Counted from the first letter of the stretch, positions 1 through 8,311 are shown. The stretch: DNA of 44,844 nt from JBJXGF01 sp046153015 (GCA_046153015.1 JBJXGF010000097.1:1-44844), one strand, 5' to 3'. Made by a program: numbers and translations. The notes: generated by a model not told the origin, from the sequence alone.

Positions 1-16
1 GGGGGGCCTTAAACGG

Positions 17-49
17 CTCCGGCCGGGCCCTTGCGGGGCCCGGCCGGAG
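17..49 (-). terminator. Intrinsic-type hairpin after the decarboxylase-family operon
   Basis: Perfect 14-bp inverted repeat (17-30 with 36-49) around a 5-base loop. It lies about 30 bases past the stop of the minus-strand decarboxylase-family gene. On the minus strand only a short TTT follows the stem, so the U-tract is weak, as is common in very GC-rich genomes. Confidence 0.7.
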
Positions 50-79
50 AGACCAGCGCGCTTCTGAAGCGGTGAGGGC

Positions 80-1096
80 TTAGACGCCCGGGGGCTTCGG
101 GAAGCGGTGACGCATCGTGTACTGGTACGGCGTGGCGAAGAGCAGGTCGCCGATGTCCTCAGCGGTCCGCTCGATCGTCTGCGTCCAGATGGTGTCCGCG
201 CCCGGGATGATGAGGTCGAAGTTGAAACTCATCAGGCCGATGAGCTCCTTCACGGGCATGAACGCGCCGAGGTTGTCGAACGGCGTCGCCGTGAGGGCCC
301 ACGAGCGGATCGCGCCGGCCGAGGCCGTGCGGATCGACTCGGGCTTGAGCTGGAAGCGGTGCTGACCCTCGGTCTCGGGACGGCCCATGGCCGCCGCCGT
401 CGCCTTGGTCACCTCGGACGGGAGGTAGGTGAGGTCCCACTTCGTCGTCGTGAGGCTCGGGTCGGTGATGAGCCGCAGGTTCATGCGCCCGTACTTCGGG
501 TCGCCGTAGAACAGGGGCTTCGCCGGAAGCTCGGCGTCGTCGTACCGGCCCGTCGCAGTGTGGATGAGGTACCCACGCCGCTCCATGGTGAAGTTGAAGT
601 AGTCGTTCCCGAAACCGCCGTAGCCATCGTCTTCCTTGCCACCGTGCTCCTGGGTGATGATGTAGGCGATCTTCTTCGGGAAACCGAAGGGCTCACGGCC
701 GGCGAACACGGCCGCGTCCTGCGTGAGGTACATGTACGGGTAGTACCCGCCGTAGTACGTGTTGCCGTCCTGGCCCTTGCAGCTGGCCGACACGGTCACG
801 CCCATCTCGCCATACGGGCCGAGACCGGTGTGAAGGTGGTCGACGTACCAGAACTCGACAACGTCGTCCTCGAGGTCGAGGCACTTCGGCAGGATGCGCC
901 GAAGGGCAGCCTCGTCGACCCGGTAGAAGAAGGCCGACCACCGCGAGTTGGTGTAGGTCAGCGGGACGATGTCGTAGTCGACGAGCGGGTCCGCGATGCC
1001 CTGCGAGATGATGTCGCGCTTGTCCCTGTCAAGGGCAAGCGGCGGCGCGTCACCGGAGTCGATCCACGGAACGCTCGTGACGTTCAGCTCCGCCAT
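80..1096 (-). CDS. Acetoacetate decarboxylase family protein (copy 1)
   Basis: A 338-residue protein of the acetoacetate decarboxylase (ADC) superfamily. The key feature is a Lys-Lys pair at residues 141-142 in the context FGFPKK. Family enzymes use this first lysine as the Schiff-base nucleophile and the second to tune its pKa. ADC proper is about 245 residues; the extra length here is mostly an N-terminal segment of about 45 residues shared with the neighbouring copy. Start is ATG with AAGGAGG just upstream. It follows copy 2 in the same direction with 100 bases between, containing a hairpin. The substrate may not be acetoacetate, because superfamily members also act on other keto acids or as aldolase-dehydratases. 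The shared operon suggests a heteromeric or paired function, but that is inference. Confidence 0.85.
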   Translation of the reverse strand: MAELNVTSVPWIDSGDAPPLALDRDKRDIISQGIADPLVDYDIVPLTYTNSRWSAFFYRVDEAALRRILPKCLDLEDDVVEFWYVDHLHTGLGPYGEMGVTVSASCKGQDGNTYYGGYYPYMYLTQDAAVFAGREPFGFPKKIAYIITQEHGGKEDDGYGGFGNDYFNFTMERRGYLIHTATGRYDDAELPAKPLFYGDPKYGRMNLRLITDPSLTTTKWDLTYLPSEVTKATAAAMGRPETEGQHRFQLKPESIRTASAGAIRSWALTATPFDNLGAFMPVKELIGLMSFNFDLIIPGADTIWTQTIERTAEDIGDLLFATPYQYTMRHRFPKPPGV

Positions 1097-1126
1097 TTGT
1101 TAGTTCCTCCTTGGAATGACGTTCAC

Positions 1127-1168
1127 CGCGACGGGGGTCCTGCTGGTGTGCGGGGTGCCCCCGTCGCG
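1127..1168 (-). other. Intercistronic inverted repeat between the two decarboxylase-family genes
   Basis: Perfect 11-bp arms (CGCGACGGGGG at 1127-1137, complement at 1158-1168) separated by 20 bases. In minus-strand mRNA this forms a stable stem between copy 2 and copy 1, close upstream of the ribosome binding site of copy 1. It could be a partial terminator or a processing or stabilising stem. Confidence 0.55.
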
Positions 1169-1196
1169 CGTGACCACGATCTGATCCTGAACCGCT

Positions 1197-2222
1197 CTAG
1201 GCGCCGAGGCCGATGGGCTTCGGGAACCGGTGACGGAGGCCGAAGCGGTACGGCTTGGCCGCGCCCGCCCAGGTCGCGTCACGGGTGTAGGTCTCCCTCC
1301 AGGGGACCTCGCCCGCCGGAATGATCAGGTCGAAGCTGAAGGTCATCAGGCCGATCATCTCCTTGGGCGGAAGCTCGTGCCCAAGGTTGTCGTACGGGGT
1401 GGCCTGCATGAACCAGTTGATGCTCGCCGGGCTGGCGGTGCGGATCGACTCCGGCTTCACCTGGAAGCGGTGCGAACCCTCGGAGTCGGGGCGGCCCATG
1501 GCCGTCGCGAGGTCCTTGGTCACCAGCGAGGGGAGGTACACCAGCTGCCACTCGGAGTTCGAGAGGTCCGGAGCGGTGACGACCTTCATGTTCATCCGGC
1601 CGTACTCCGTGTTGCCGTAGAACTTCGGCTTGGCGGAGAGGTCGGCGTCGTCGTACTTGCCGGTGGCCGAGTGGAGCACGTACCCGTTACGGATCATGAG
1701 GAAGGACCAGTAGTCGAACTGGTAGTTCTTCCCGTCGTAGACACCGTAGCCGTCGTCAGGCGCCCCGCCGTGCTCGAGCACGCGGATGAAGGCTTCCTTC
1801 TTGGGGAAGCCGAGCACGCGACCGGCGTCGATCGCGGCGTCCTGGGTCAGGTACATGTACGGGTAGTACCCGGCGTAGAGCGTGCGACCGTCACCGGCCT
1901 TGTGGCTCGCGGCCACGGTGACGCCCATCTCGCCGTACGGGCCCAGCATGGTGTGGTTGTGGTCGACGTACCAGAACTCGACGATGTCGTCCTCGAGCTC
2001 CAGACAGTCGGGAAGGACGCGACGAAGCTGCTTCTCGTCGGCCCGGTAGAAAAACGCTGACCAACGGGAGTTGGTGTAAGTCAGCGGCAGAGTGTCGATG
2101 TCCCAGATCGGGTCGACCAGTGAATAAATAAACGCGGTCTTCTCGTCACGGTCGACGGGCGACGGCGGGATCTCCCCCGTCTCCGCGCCCGGGATCTGCG
2201 TCACGGCGAACTGCTCGGCCAT
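1197..2222 (-). CDS. Acetoacetate decarboxylase family protein (copy 2)
   Basis: A 341-residue paralogue of copy 1, clearly alignable from end to end, with the same Lys-Lys pair at 141-142 (GFPKK). Shared blocks include LTYTNSRWSAFFYR, EFWYVDH, GPYGEMGVTV and YPYMYLTQDAA. It is the first gene of the minus-strand pair. Start is ATG preceded by AAGGGGGAAG. A good promoter lies about 130-155 bases upstream. Both lysines are retained, so both copies are probably active. Whether they differ in substrate or form a hetero-oligomer cannot be told from sequence. The divergent TRAP transporter suggests the substrate, or its precursor, is imported. Confidence 0.85.
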   Translation of the reverse strand: MAEQFAVTQIPGAETGEIPPSPVDRDEKTAFIYSLVDPIWDIDTLPLTYTNSRWSAFFYRADEKQLRRVLPDCLELEDDIVEFWYVDHNHTMLGPYGEMGVTVAASHKAGDGRTLYAGYYPYMYLTQDAAIDAGRVLGFPKKEAFIRVLEHGGAPDDGYGVYDGKNYQFDYWSFLMIRNGYVLHSATGKYDDADLSAKPKFYGNTEYGRMNMKVVTAPDLSNSEWQLVYLPSLVTKDLATAMGRPDSEGSHRFQVKPESIRTASPASINWFMQATPYDNLGHELPPKEMIGLMTFSFDLIIPAGEVPWRETYTRDATWAGAAKPYRFGLRHRFPKPIGLGA

Positions 2223-2349
2223 AGACGGACTTCCCCCTTATTCGGAAAGGGCAGCTAACTGCACACGAACCGCCGGCCGCTGGGGATTGCCACCACACCC
2301 GATGGTGCGTGGGCGGGGCGAGGACCCTCACCGGCTGGCGATGGAAAGC

Positions 2350-2378
2350 AGCATATGTCACTTACCCCGGTCCGTCAA
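2350..2378 (-). promoter_or_regulatory. Sigma70-type promoter for the decarboxylase-family operon
   Basis: On the minus strand TTGACG (2378-2373) and TATGCT (2355-2350) are separated by 17 bp, close to the housekeeping consensus. Transcription would start near 2343, giving a leader of about 120 bases. Confidence 0.65.
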
Positions 2379-2471
2379 CGCCTCCGGGCGCCTGCGGAGG
2401 GGGTGGGGGGGAGCGTCAGATCCCTTTTGTGGAGAGGGGTTGCGCATACCAGGACGGACTTCGTGCCGATG

Positions 2472-2502
2472 TTGACAACCTCGGTCGACGCTGAGGTAGG
2501 GT
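2472..2502 (+). promoter_or_regulatory. Sigma70-type promoter for the TRAP transporter operon
   Basis: A perfect -35 TTGACA (2472-2477) is followed after 19 bp by TAGGGT (2497-2502), which fits the actinobacterial TAnnnT -10 pattern. Predicted transcription starts near 2509, downstream of the longer possible dctP start. This supports the GTG start at 2577. Confidence 0.6.
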
Positions 2503-2576
2503 CGCGCCGATTCGAGCCATCCGAGGGCGTTTTGGGGAGGCTTGGTCAGTCTGTCGGACGACAAGGGGGCGAGGAC

Positions 2577-3689
2577 GTGAGACGACGCTCGTGGGGCTGG
2601 CGCCTGGCGGTGATCACCGCCGGTGTGGCGCTGGCGTTGGGGCTTGCGGCGTGTGGCGATGACGACGATGACGCGGCAAGCAGCACGGCCGCCGACTCGT
2701 CCGGCGCGACCACACTCGATGTGGCCTACGTGACCACTCAGCAGCACCCGTACGGCATCGCGATCGACGCCTTCGCCAAGGAGGTCAACGCGGGCGGTGA
2801 GCTCACGATCGTGCCGCAGGCGGCCTATCCCCAGAGCGAGATCCAGCTCCTGGCGGACGTCCGCAGCGGGGTGGTCCCGATGGCGACCATCTCGAGCGCG
2901 ATCTGGGACACGGCCGGCGTCACCGCCTTCCAGGCCCTGCAGGTGCCGTTCCTGATCACCAACTACCCGCTGGCCCAGGCCGTCGAGGGCGGCCCGATCG
3001 GCCAGTCCATGCTGGAGTCGGCCAACACCGAGGCCGGGGACGTGGTGGCGCTGGCGATCCACGAGGGCGGGCTGCGCAAGCCCCTGGGCAAGGAGCCCCT
3101 GGCGAGCGTCGCCGACTTCACGGGCAAGACGATCCGCGCGCCCCAGTCGCAGGTGCTGTCCGAGGGCTTCAAGGCGGTCGGCGCGAACGTCGAGCCGCTG
3201 CCGCTGCCCGAGGTCTACCAGGCCCTCCAGAACGGGACCGTGGACGGGGTCGAGGCCAACCTGCCGCTGATCTACACCCAGAAGTGGTACGAGCAGGCCA
3301 AGTTCGTCACCGGCAACATCAACTTCTGGCCCTTCCCGACCGTGCTCGTGGTCAACAAGGCGGTCTACGACGGCCTGACCGCCGAGCAGCAGACCGCGTT
3401 GACCGACGCGGCGGCGAACATCACCGACACGTCGATCAAGATCTTCACCACCCCGGGCAGCACCGTCGCCCAGGACCTCGTGAACTGCGGGATCAAGTAC
3501 GTGACCGCCACCCAGGCCGACATCACGGCGCTGACCAACGCGTCGGCGAGCGCGGTGAGCGCCCTGGCTCCCGAGAGCCAGGACTACGCCAAGCAGATCC
3601 AGGCCGAGAAGGAGTCCCTCGGGCCGCCGGCCGCACCGCCGCCGCTGCCCACGACCTCGACCGGGGAGTGCAAGCCGCCGGCCGGATAG
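2577..3689 (+). CDS. dctP: TRAP transporter substrate-binding lipoprotein (DctP family)
   Basis: A 370-residue extracytoplasmic solute-binding protein of the DctP family. It captures an organic anion, usually a carboxylate, for the TRAP permease. The N-terminus has basic residues, a hydrophobic stretch and a lipobox (LAAC, Cys26), followed by an acidic run of five Asp, so it is probably a membrane-anchored lipoprotein. The family core shows as GLRKPLG, FTGKTIRAPQS, a VYQALQNGTVDGVE block and a WPFPTVLVVNK segment. The family's substrate-contacting arginine is plausibly the Arg of IRAPQS. The GTG start has a purine-rich SD (GGGGGCGAGGA) and lies after the predicted transcription start. The fused permease gene follows after a hairpin, which probably lets dctP be expressed above the permease. 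Confidence 0.9.
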   Translation: MRRRSWGWRLAVITAGVALALGLAACGDDDDDAASSTAADSSGATTLDVAYVTTQQHPYGIAIDAFAKEVNAGGELTIVPQAAYPQSEIQLLADVRSGVVPMATISSAIWDTAGVTAFQALQVPFLITNYPLAQAVEGGPIGQSMLESANTEAGDVVALAIHEGGLRKPLGKEPLASVADFTGKTIRAPQSQVLSEGFKAVGANVEPLPLPEVYQALQNGTVDGVEANLPLIYTQKWYEQAKFVTGNINFWPFPTVLVVNKAVYDGLTAEQQTALTDAAANITDTSIKIFTTPGSTVAQDLVNCGIKYVTATQADITALTNASASAVSALAPESQDYAKQIQAEKESLGPPAAPPPLPTTSTGECKPPAG

Positions 3690-3739
3690 GCTCGCGCCGA
3701 GCGGGTCGCATGGACGCGGACTGAGACAGGAAGCGACCC

Positions 3740-3765
3740 GGCCCGGCCCCTCCGGGGGCCGGGCC
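3740..3765 (+). terminator. Hairpin between dctP and dctQM (partial terminator/attenuator)
   Basis: Perfect 11-bp arms (3740-3750 with 3755-3765) around TCCG, followed by GCTCTCT but no real T-run. Its position between binding-protein and permease genes fits partial termination or 3' stabilisation of the dctP message. Confidence 0.6.
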
Positions 3766-3800
3766 GCTCTCTGGCGGAGGCTCCTCCTGAGACACGAGTC

Positions 3801-5786
3801 GTGAGCGCCACCGCCGGGCCGGCCGCGGAGCCGGTCGCGCACCGGCCGGAGCGCGTCACGGCCCGGGCGCTGGCGGTCGCCGCGCGGTGGGTCGAGGTCT
3901 ACTCGCAGGCGGCGGTCGGCATCGCGCGCGTCGGCACGGCGCTGGCGGTCGCGCTGGCGATCCTGGCGATGGCGGGCAACGTGTTCACCCGCAACGTGCT
4001 CGGCTACTCGCTCCTCGGTTCCGAGGAGCTGGCCCGCTTCGCCTTCCTGTGGTCGATCTGGCTGGGGGTGTCGCTGGCGGTCAAGCGCGGGGCGGTGACC
4101 GTCATCACCTTCGTCGCCAACGCCGGGCCGGGGTGGTGGCAGCGTGCGGTGCGCACCTTCTCGGGGGTGAGCCTGGCCATCCTCCTGCTGTACGCCTGCG
4201 TGCGCTCGACCGAGTTCGCGACCGGCCAGTTCGCCAACCAGGGCTCGTCGGCGTTGCTCACGGTGCCGTGGTTCTACCCGGTCGTCTCGATGACCGTGGG
4301 CTACTACTTCATCACCCTGCACTACCTGTCGGCGGTCCTCGCCGGTGCCGTCGGGCTGGCCGACCAGGGGCGCCAGGGGGTGCGCGCCGCGCTGGCCGCC
4401 GCGGCCGGGGCGCTCGTGATCGGGGTGGCCGTCTGGGGGGCCGCCGCCGGGCTGCTCGCGATCGGGGCGTCCGAGCTGGTCGCCCTCGGGGTGATCTTCG
4501 TGGCCCTCACCCTGGCCGGCACGCCGGTCGTCTTCATGCTCTCGATCGTCGGCATCATCGCCTTCCTGCCGAGCTTCCTCGGGCTCAGCTTCTACCCGCG
4601 CCCGGATCCGTTGGTGCCCTTCTCGACGACCCAGTCGACGATGGGGCTGACCGGCGGTGGCGAGCTGCTGGTGATCCTGATGTTCCTGGTCACGGCCGAG
4701 GTGATGAACGCGAGCGGCATGTCGCTGCGCCTGATCGGCTTCGCCGCATCCCTGGTGGGCCATCTGCGCGGGGGGATGGCCTACGTCTGCCAGCTGACCT
4801 CGGCGGTCGTGTCGGGCATCTCGGGATCCGCCCAGGCCGACGCGGCGATCATGACCCCGCTGCTCGTCCCCGCCATGGAGCGCGAGGGATACCCGCGCGA
4901 TGTGGCTGCCGCCGTGGTCGCGGGGGCCTCGATCAAGGGCCCGATCGGACCCCTGTCGGTGATGTTCATCGTCTACGGCTCCCTGGGCACCGGCGCCTCG
5001 ACCGCGGCTCTCCTGCTGTCGGGGGTGATGGCCGAGCTGCTGCTGTTGATCTTCCAGGCCGCCACGGTCTACGTGGTGGTGCGGCGGATGGACTTCCTCA
5101 CCAAACGCCCCTTCGCCGGCGCGGCGGTGGTCGCGCGCACGGGGCTGGCGGCGCTGCCGGTGCTCGCGATCCCCGTGATCATCCTGGGGGGCATCTTCAG
5201 CGGTGTCTTCACCCCGACCGAGTCGGCGTCGATCGCGTCGGTCGTGGCGGTCGTCCTGGCGCTCTTCTGGTTCGCCAGCGTGGCCCCGCGGGAGCTGCCG
5301 GGCATCCTCGTGCTCGCCGGCCTCGAGACCGGCATCGTGATGCTGCTGCTGGGCGACTCGGCGATCCTCGCCAAGGCGCTCTACCTCGACCGCTTCGGCG
5401 AGACGCTGTCGGAGTTCTTCACCAGCGTCACCGACAACAAGTACGTCTTCCTGCTGCTCGTGAACGTGATCCTGCTGGCGGTGGGGATCTTCGTCGAGCC
5501 GCTGCCGGCGCTCTACATCCTGGCGCCGATCATGGCCCCGATCGCGATCGCCTACGGCGTCGACCCGGTCCACTTCGGGCTGATCATGGTCTTCAACCTG
5601 GTGCTCGCCCTGATCCACCCGCCCATCGGCCTGGTGATCTTCCTGGTGTCGAGCCTCGCCAAGGTCTCGGTGGAGCGATTGTCCATCATGATCCTGCCCT
5701 GGCTGGCGGTCAGCCTGGTGGTCCTCTTCCTGGTCACCTACCTCCCGAGTGAGGTCGTCCTGGCCCTCTCGAACCGGCTCGACTGA
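3801..5786 (+). CDS. TRAP transporter fused permease (DctQ-DctM)
   Basis: A 661-residue inner-membrane protein joining the small (DctQ, about residues 30-190) and large (DctM, about 205-655) TRAP permease subunits, as in SiaQM-type fusions. It should import the dctP ligand with a sodium gradient. The DctQ half shows four hydrophobic segments with GSEELARFAF. The DctM half has the family blocks SGSAQADAAIMTPLLVP, GPIGPLSVMF, GVFTPTESASIA and HPPIGLVIFL, with about a dozen membrane segments. The start is GTG without a strong SD. The stop overlaps a candidate CTG start of the next gene (CTGA). The substrate is unknown; the neighbouring decarboxylase and acyl-CoA genes make an organic acid most likely. 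Confidence 0.9.
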   Translation: MSATAGPAAEPVAHRPERVTARALAVAARWVEVYSQAAVGIARVGTALAVALAILAMAGNVFTRNVLGYSLLGSEELARFAFLWSIWLGVSLAVKRGAVTVITFVANAGPGWWQRAVRTFSGVSLAILLLYACVRSTEFATGQFANQGSSALLTVPWFYPVVSMTVGYYFITLHYLSAVLAGAVGLADQGRQGVRAALAAAAGALVIGVAVWGAAAGLLAIGASELVALGVIFVALTLAGTPVVFMLSIVGIIAFLPSFLGLSFYPRPDPLVPFSTTQSTMGLTGGGELLVILMFLVTAEVMNASGMSLRLIGFAASLVGHLRGGMAYVCQLTSAVVSGISGSAQADAAIMTPLLVPAMEREGYPRDVAAAVVAGASIKGPIGPLSVMFIVYGSLGTGASTAALLLSGVMAELLLLIFQAATVYVVVRRMDFLTKRPFAGAAVVARTGLAALPVLAIPVIILGGIFSGVFTPTESASIASVVAVVLALFWFASVAPRELPGILVLAGLETGIVMLLLGDSAILAKALYLDRFGETLSEFFTSVTDNKYVFLLLVNVILLAVGIFVEPLPALYILAPIMAPIAIAYGVDPVHFGLIMVFNLVLALIHPPIGLVIFLVSSLAKVSVERLSIMILPWLAVSLVVLFLVTYLPSEVVLALSNRLD

Positions 5787-6682
5787 GATCGGCCAATGCC
5801 CTCGGCGCCGCCGCCATGCTCTGCTGGGGGGTGGCCTATGTGCCCTCGGCCTGGCTGGTCGAGTCGTGGCCGCCGCTCCTGGCCGCCGGCGCGCGCCTCA
5901 TGCTCGGCGGCGTTCTCCTGCTGGCCGTGCTGGCGATCCTCGGCCGGCCGCTCTCGCCCGGGGTCGGGGTCGCGGCGGTCGGCTGGCTGGCCCTCACCCA
6001 GACCGTCCTCTTCTACGGCGCGGTCTTCTGGGGGATCGCCCACGCCGGGACGGGCCTGTCGGCGGTGCTCGCCAACACCGACCCGCTCTTCGTCGCGGTG
6101 CTGGCGGTGGCCTTCCTCGGCGAGCGCCTGGGCGGCCTGCAGTGGGTGGGCCTGGCGCTCGGCCTCGCGGGCGCGGCGGTGGTGGTCTGGGAGGGGCCGC
6201 TCTGGCCGCCCCAGGTGTCGGCCGACGCCCTCGTGGTGCTCGGTGGCGCGGTCGCCTGGAGCATCGGCACCGTGGTCGCCGCGCGCGGGATCCGCGGGCG
6301 AGGCGCGGCGCTCGCCCTGGCCGGCTGGCAGATGACCGCCGGGGGAGCGGTGCTGATGATCGCCGGCGTGGTGGGGGAGGGGGACCCGTCGAGCACCGGC
6401 GCGCGCGAGATCGCGCTGGTCGTGGCCCTGGCGGTCGTCGGCTCGGCGGCGCCGCTCGCGCTCTTCTACCTGGCCCTGGCCGCCGCGCCGGCCGCCGAGG
6501 TGTCGGCGTGGTTCTGCCTGGTCCCGGTGGTCGGTGTGCTGACCGCCTGGCCGCTCCTGGACGAGACCCCGAGCGTGCGCCTGGTGGTGGGGATGGCGGG
6601 CGCGTCGGCCGGGCTGTGGCTGGTGCTCGGCCCGCGGGCCGCCGCGCGGGGGCGGTTGGTAGACTCGCCATCGCCGCCGTGA
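5783..6682 (+). CDS. EamA/DMT-family transporter
   Basis: A hydrophobic protein with about ten membrane helices and two EamA repeats (about residues 12-135 and 155-285). These drug/metabolite-type transporters typically export amino acids or metabolites. The frame opens at CTG overlapping the dctM stop as CTGA. The first ATG is 11 codons downstream (5816) and would begin inside the first helix (LRSANALGAAAMLCWG), cutting the usual family N-terminus, and it has no SD. I therefore prefer the CTG start by translational coupling; the conventional alternative is 5816-6682. The substrate is unrecognised. The F420 gene cofD follows after 25 bases, so TRAP, EamA and F420 genes may share a transcript. 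Confidence 0.75.
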   Translation: MRSANALGAAAMLCWGVAYVPSAWLVESWPPLLAAGARLMLGGVLLLAVLAILGRPLSPGVGVAAVGWLALTQTVLFYGAVFWGIAHAGTGLSAVLANTDPLFVAVLAVAFLGERLGGLQWVGLALGLAGAAVVVWEGPLWPPQVSADALVVLGGAVAWSIGTVVAARGIRGRGAALALAGWQMTAGGAVLMIAGVVGEGDPSSTGAREIALVVALAVVGSAAPLALFYLALAAAPAAEVSAWFCLVPVVGVLTAWPLLDETPSVRLVVGMAGASAGLWLVLGPRAAARGRLVDSPSPP

Positions 6683-6711
6683 GCATCCCCGCGCCCGACC
6701 GCCGCCCGTGA
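6660..6711 (+). promoter_or_regulatory. Internal TAGACT promoter and 10-codon leader ORF before cofD
   Basis: TAGACT (6660-6665) is a -10-like hexamer that recurs before other genes here (20292, 28304). Thirteen bases downstream a GTG (6679) opens a 10-codon frame whose TGA (6709-6711) overlaps the cofD GTG as GTGA. This could load ribosomes from a near-leaderless transcript onto cofD, which has no SD of its own. No -35 is visible and nothing shows the peptide is made. Confidence 0.35.
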
Positions 6712-7631
6712 TCCTTGCTCTGTCGGGTGGAACCGGTGGCTCCAAGATGGTCGACGGCCTGGCCCAGGTCGCCGGCCAGGCCGCGCTCACGGCCGTCGTC
6801 AACACGGGCGACGACGGCGACTTCTACGGCCTGCGGGTCTGCCCGGACCTCGACATCTGCACCTATGTCCTCGCCGGGGTCGTGTCCGAGCGCGGCTGGG
6901 GCTACGCCGATGACACCTTCCGCTGCCTGGAGGGCCTCGCCACCTACGGCCAGGACTCCTGGTTCGGCCTCGGCGACCGGGACCTGGCGACCCACATCCA
7001 CCGCACCATCCGCCTCGGCGAGGGTGCGCGCCTCAGCGAGGTGACGGCCGAGATCTGCGCGCGGCTGGGCGTCGCGGCCACGCTCCTGCCGATGACCGAC
7101 GACCCGGTGCGCAGCCGGATCACCACCCCCGCCGGGACGCGCACCTTCCAGGAGTACCTGGTCAAGCACGGCGCCGCCGAGGCGATCGAGAGCATCGAGT
7201 TCGTCGGCATCGCCGACTCCCGCCCGGCGCCGGGGGTGCTCGAGGCGCTCGCGGCGGCGGAGCGGATCGTCATCTGCCCCTCGAGCCCGGTGGTCTCGAT
7301 CGGGACCATCCTCGCGATCCCCGGCGTGCGCGCCGCGCTGGCCGCGCGCCGCGAGGACTGCGTGGCCGTCAGCCCGATCATCGGCGGGCGCCCGGTCGAG
7401 GGCCCGGCCGACCGCTTCCTCGCCGGCGCCGGCTACCCCGAGTGCTCGGCGACCCAGATGGCCCGCATCTACGCCGACGTCGCGGCCGTCTTCGTCCTCG
7501 ACGCGCGCGATGCGGCCGAGGCCGAGGCGATCCGGGCGCTCGGTGTGTGCCCGGTGCTCACCGACGCCCTGATGCCCGACCGGGCGGCCCGGGCCCGCCT
7601 GGCGGCGACGGCGCTCGAGGCGCTCGGGTGA
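6708..7631 (+). CDS. cofD: 2-phospho-L-lactate transferase CofD (F420 biosynthesis)
   Basis: A 307-residue CofD/FbiA-family enzyme. It joins the activated phospholactate (or phosphoenolpyruvate) unit made by CofC to the deazaflavin Fo, giving F420-0 or its dehydro form. Family marks are the N-terminal LSGGTGGSKMVDGL loop, VNTGDDGDFYGL, a DTFRCLEGL block, the mid-protein MTDDPVRS and the GRPVEGPADRFL segment. Length is normal. The start is GTG at the end of a small upstream frame. The stop overlaps cofC by GTGA, so the two are translationally coupled. The core of F420 synthesis is complete in this window, with cofC and cofE downstream and cofG/cofH on the opposite strand. Confidence 0.93.
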   Translation: MILALSGGTGGSKMVDGLAQVAGQAALTAVVNTGDDGDFYGLRVCPDLDICTYVLAGVVSERGWGYADDTFRCLEGLATYGQDSWFGLGDRDLATHIHRTIRLGEGARLSEVTAEICARLGVAATLLPMTDDPVRSRITTPAGTRTFQEYLVKHGAAEAIESIEFVGIADSRPAPGVLEALAAAERIVICPSSPVVSIGTILAIPGVRAALAARREDCVAVSPIIGGRPVEGPADRFLAGAGYPECSATQMARIYADVAAVFVLDARDAAEAEAIRALGVCPVLTDALMPDRAARARLAATALEALG

Positions 7632-8311
7632 GCCCGCCCACGACCTGGGCGGTGATCCCGGTCAAGCCCCTGCGCGGCGCCCTGCGCCGGCTGACCCCGG
7701 CGCTCGAGGCGCCGGTGCGGCGCGAGCTGCAGGTGGCGATGCTGACCGACGTCCTCGGCGCCTGCGCCGGCGCGCCCGGGCTCGCCGGCGTGATGGTGGT
7801 CACCTCCGATCCCGAGGCGCGCGAGATGGCCGAGCGGATCGCCGGCGCGCGGGTGGTGCCCGACCACGATCCGCCGCGGGGCATGAACGCCGCCGTCGTC
7901 CGCGGCCTGGTGGCGGTCGCGGCGGCGCGTGCCGAGGCCGCCCTGGTGCTGACGGCCGACCTGCCGCTCGCCCGGCCCGAGGACATCGCGCAGATCCTGG
8001 CCGTCGCCCCGTCGGGCCCCTCGGCGGTGCTCGTCCCCTCCTGGGACGGGACCGGCACCAACGCCATGCTGCTCCAGCCCCCGGCGGCCCTCTCGCCCTG
8101 CCTGGGGCCCGACTCGCTCGCCCGCCACCGCGCCCAGGCGCAGGGGCGCGGCGTCACCGTTGTGCTCGAGCAGCTGCCGCGCCTGGCCCTCGACATCGAC
8201 ACCCCGCGCGATCTGTCCGCGCTGATGGCGGGCGGGGGCACGGGCGCGACGCTCGAGGCCTGCGCGCGGCTCGCGATGGCCGAGCTGCTCGAGGCCGGGA
8301 GCGCCCTCTGA
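7628..8311 (+). CDS. cofC: Phospholactate/phosphoenolpyruvate guanylyltransferase CofC
   Basis: A 227-residue nucleotidyltransferase (CofC/FbiD family) that activates 2-phospholactate or phosphoenolpyruvate with GTP for CofD. The N-terminus reads AVIPVKPLRGALRRL, the nucleotide-binding loop of the family. LVLTADLPL supplies the metal-binding aspartate, and DGTGTNAMLL is a strong family signature. Its GTG start overlaps the cofD stop by four bases, and its stop overlaps the next gene as CTGA. Which phospho-substrate is preferred (lactate versus pyruvate type) cannot be told from these motifs. In well-studied actinobacteria it is phosphoenolpyruvate. Confidence 0.9.
   Translation: MSPPTTWAVIPVKPLRGALRRLTPALEAPVRRELQVAMLTDVLGACAGAPGLAGVMVVTSDPEAREMAERIAGARVVPDHDPPRGMNAAVVRGLVAVAAARAEAALVLTADLPLARPEDIAQILAVAPSGPSAVLVPSWDGTGTNAMLLQPPAALSPCLGPDSLARHRAQAQGRGVTVVLEQLPRLALDIDTPRDLSALMAGGGTGATLEACARLAMAELLEAGSAL

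Larger units (their letters stand above)
2223..2576. other. Divergent intergenic control region (decarboxylase pair / TRAP transporter)
   Basis: A 354-base region with no convincing gene of its own. It holds a minus-strand promoter (2350-2378), a plus-strand promoter (2472-2502), and between them an inverted repeat of 6-bp arms (CCTCCG 2381-2386, CGGAGG 2395-2400) that could be an operator. An open frame joins this region to dctP, but it would start inside the opposite promoter and place a 74-residue tail before the lipoprotein signal, so it was not accepted. Confidence 0.65.

Noticed and set aside
2355..2576. Longer dctP start adding 74 residues
   Set aside because: It would begin upstream of the predicted transcription start, overlap the opposite promoter and put a long basic tail before a clear lipoprotein signal peptide. 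GTG 2577 has a good SD.
2358..5618. Very long minus-strand open frame of over 1000 codons opposite the TRAP genes
   Set aside because: It is the high-GC shadow of dctP and dctQM. Its translation is dominated by Arg, His, Asp and Gln with no domain.
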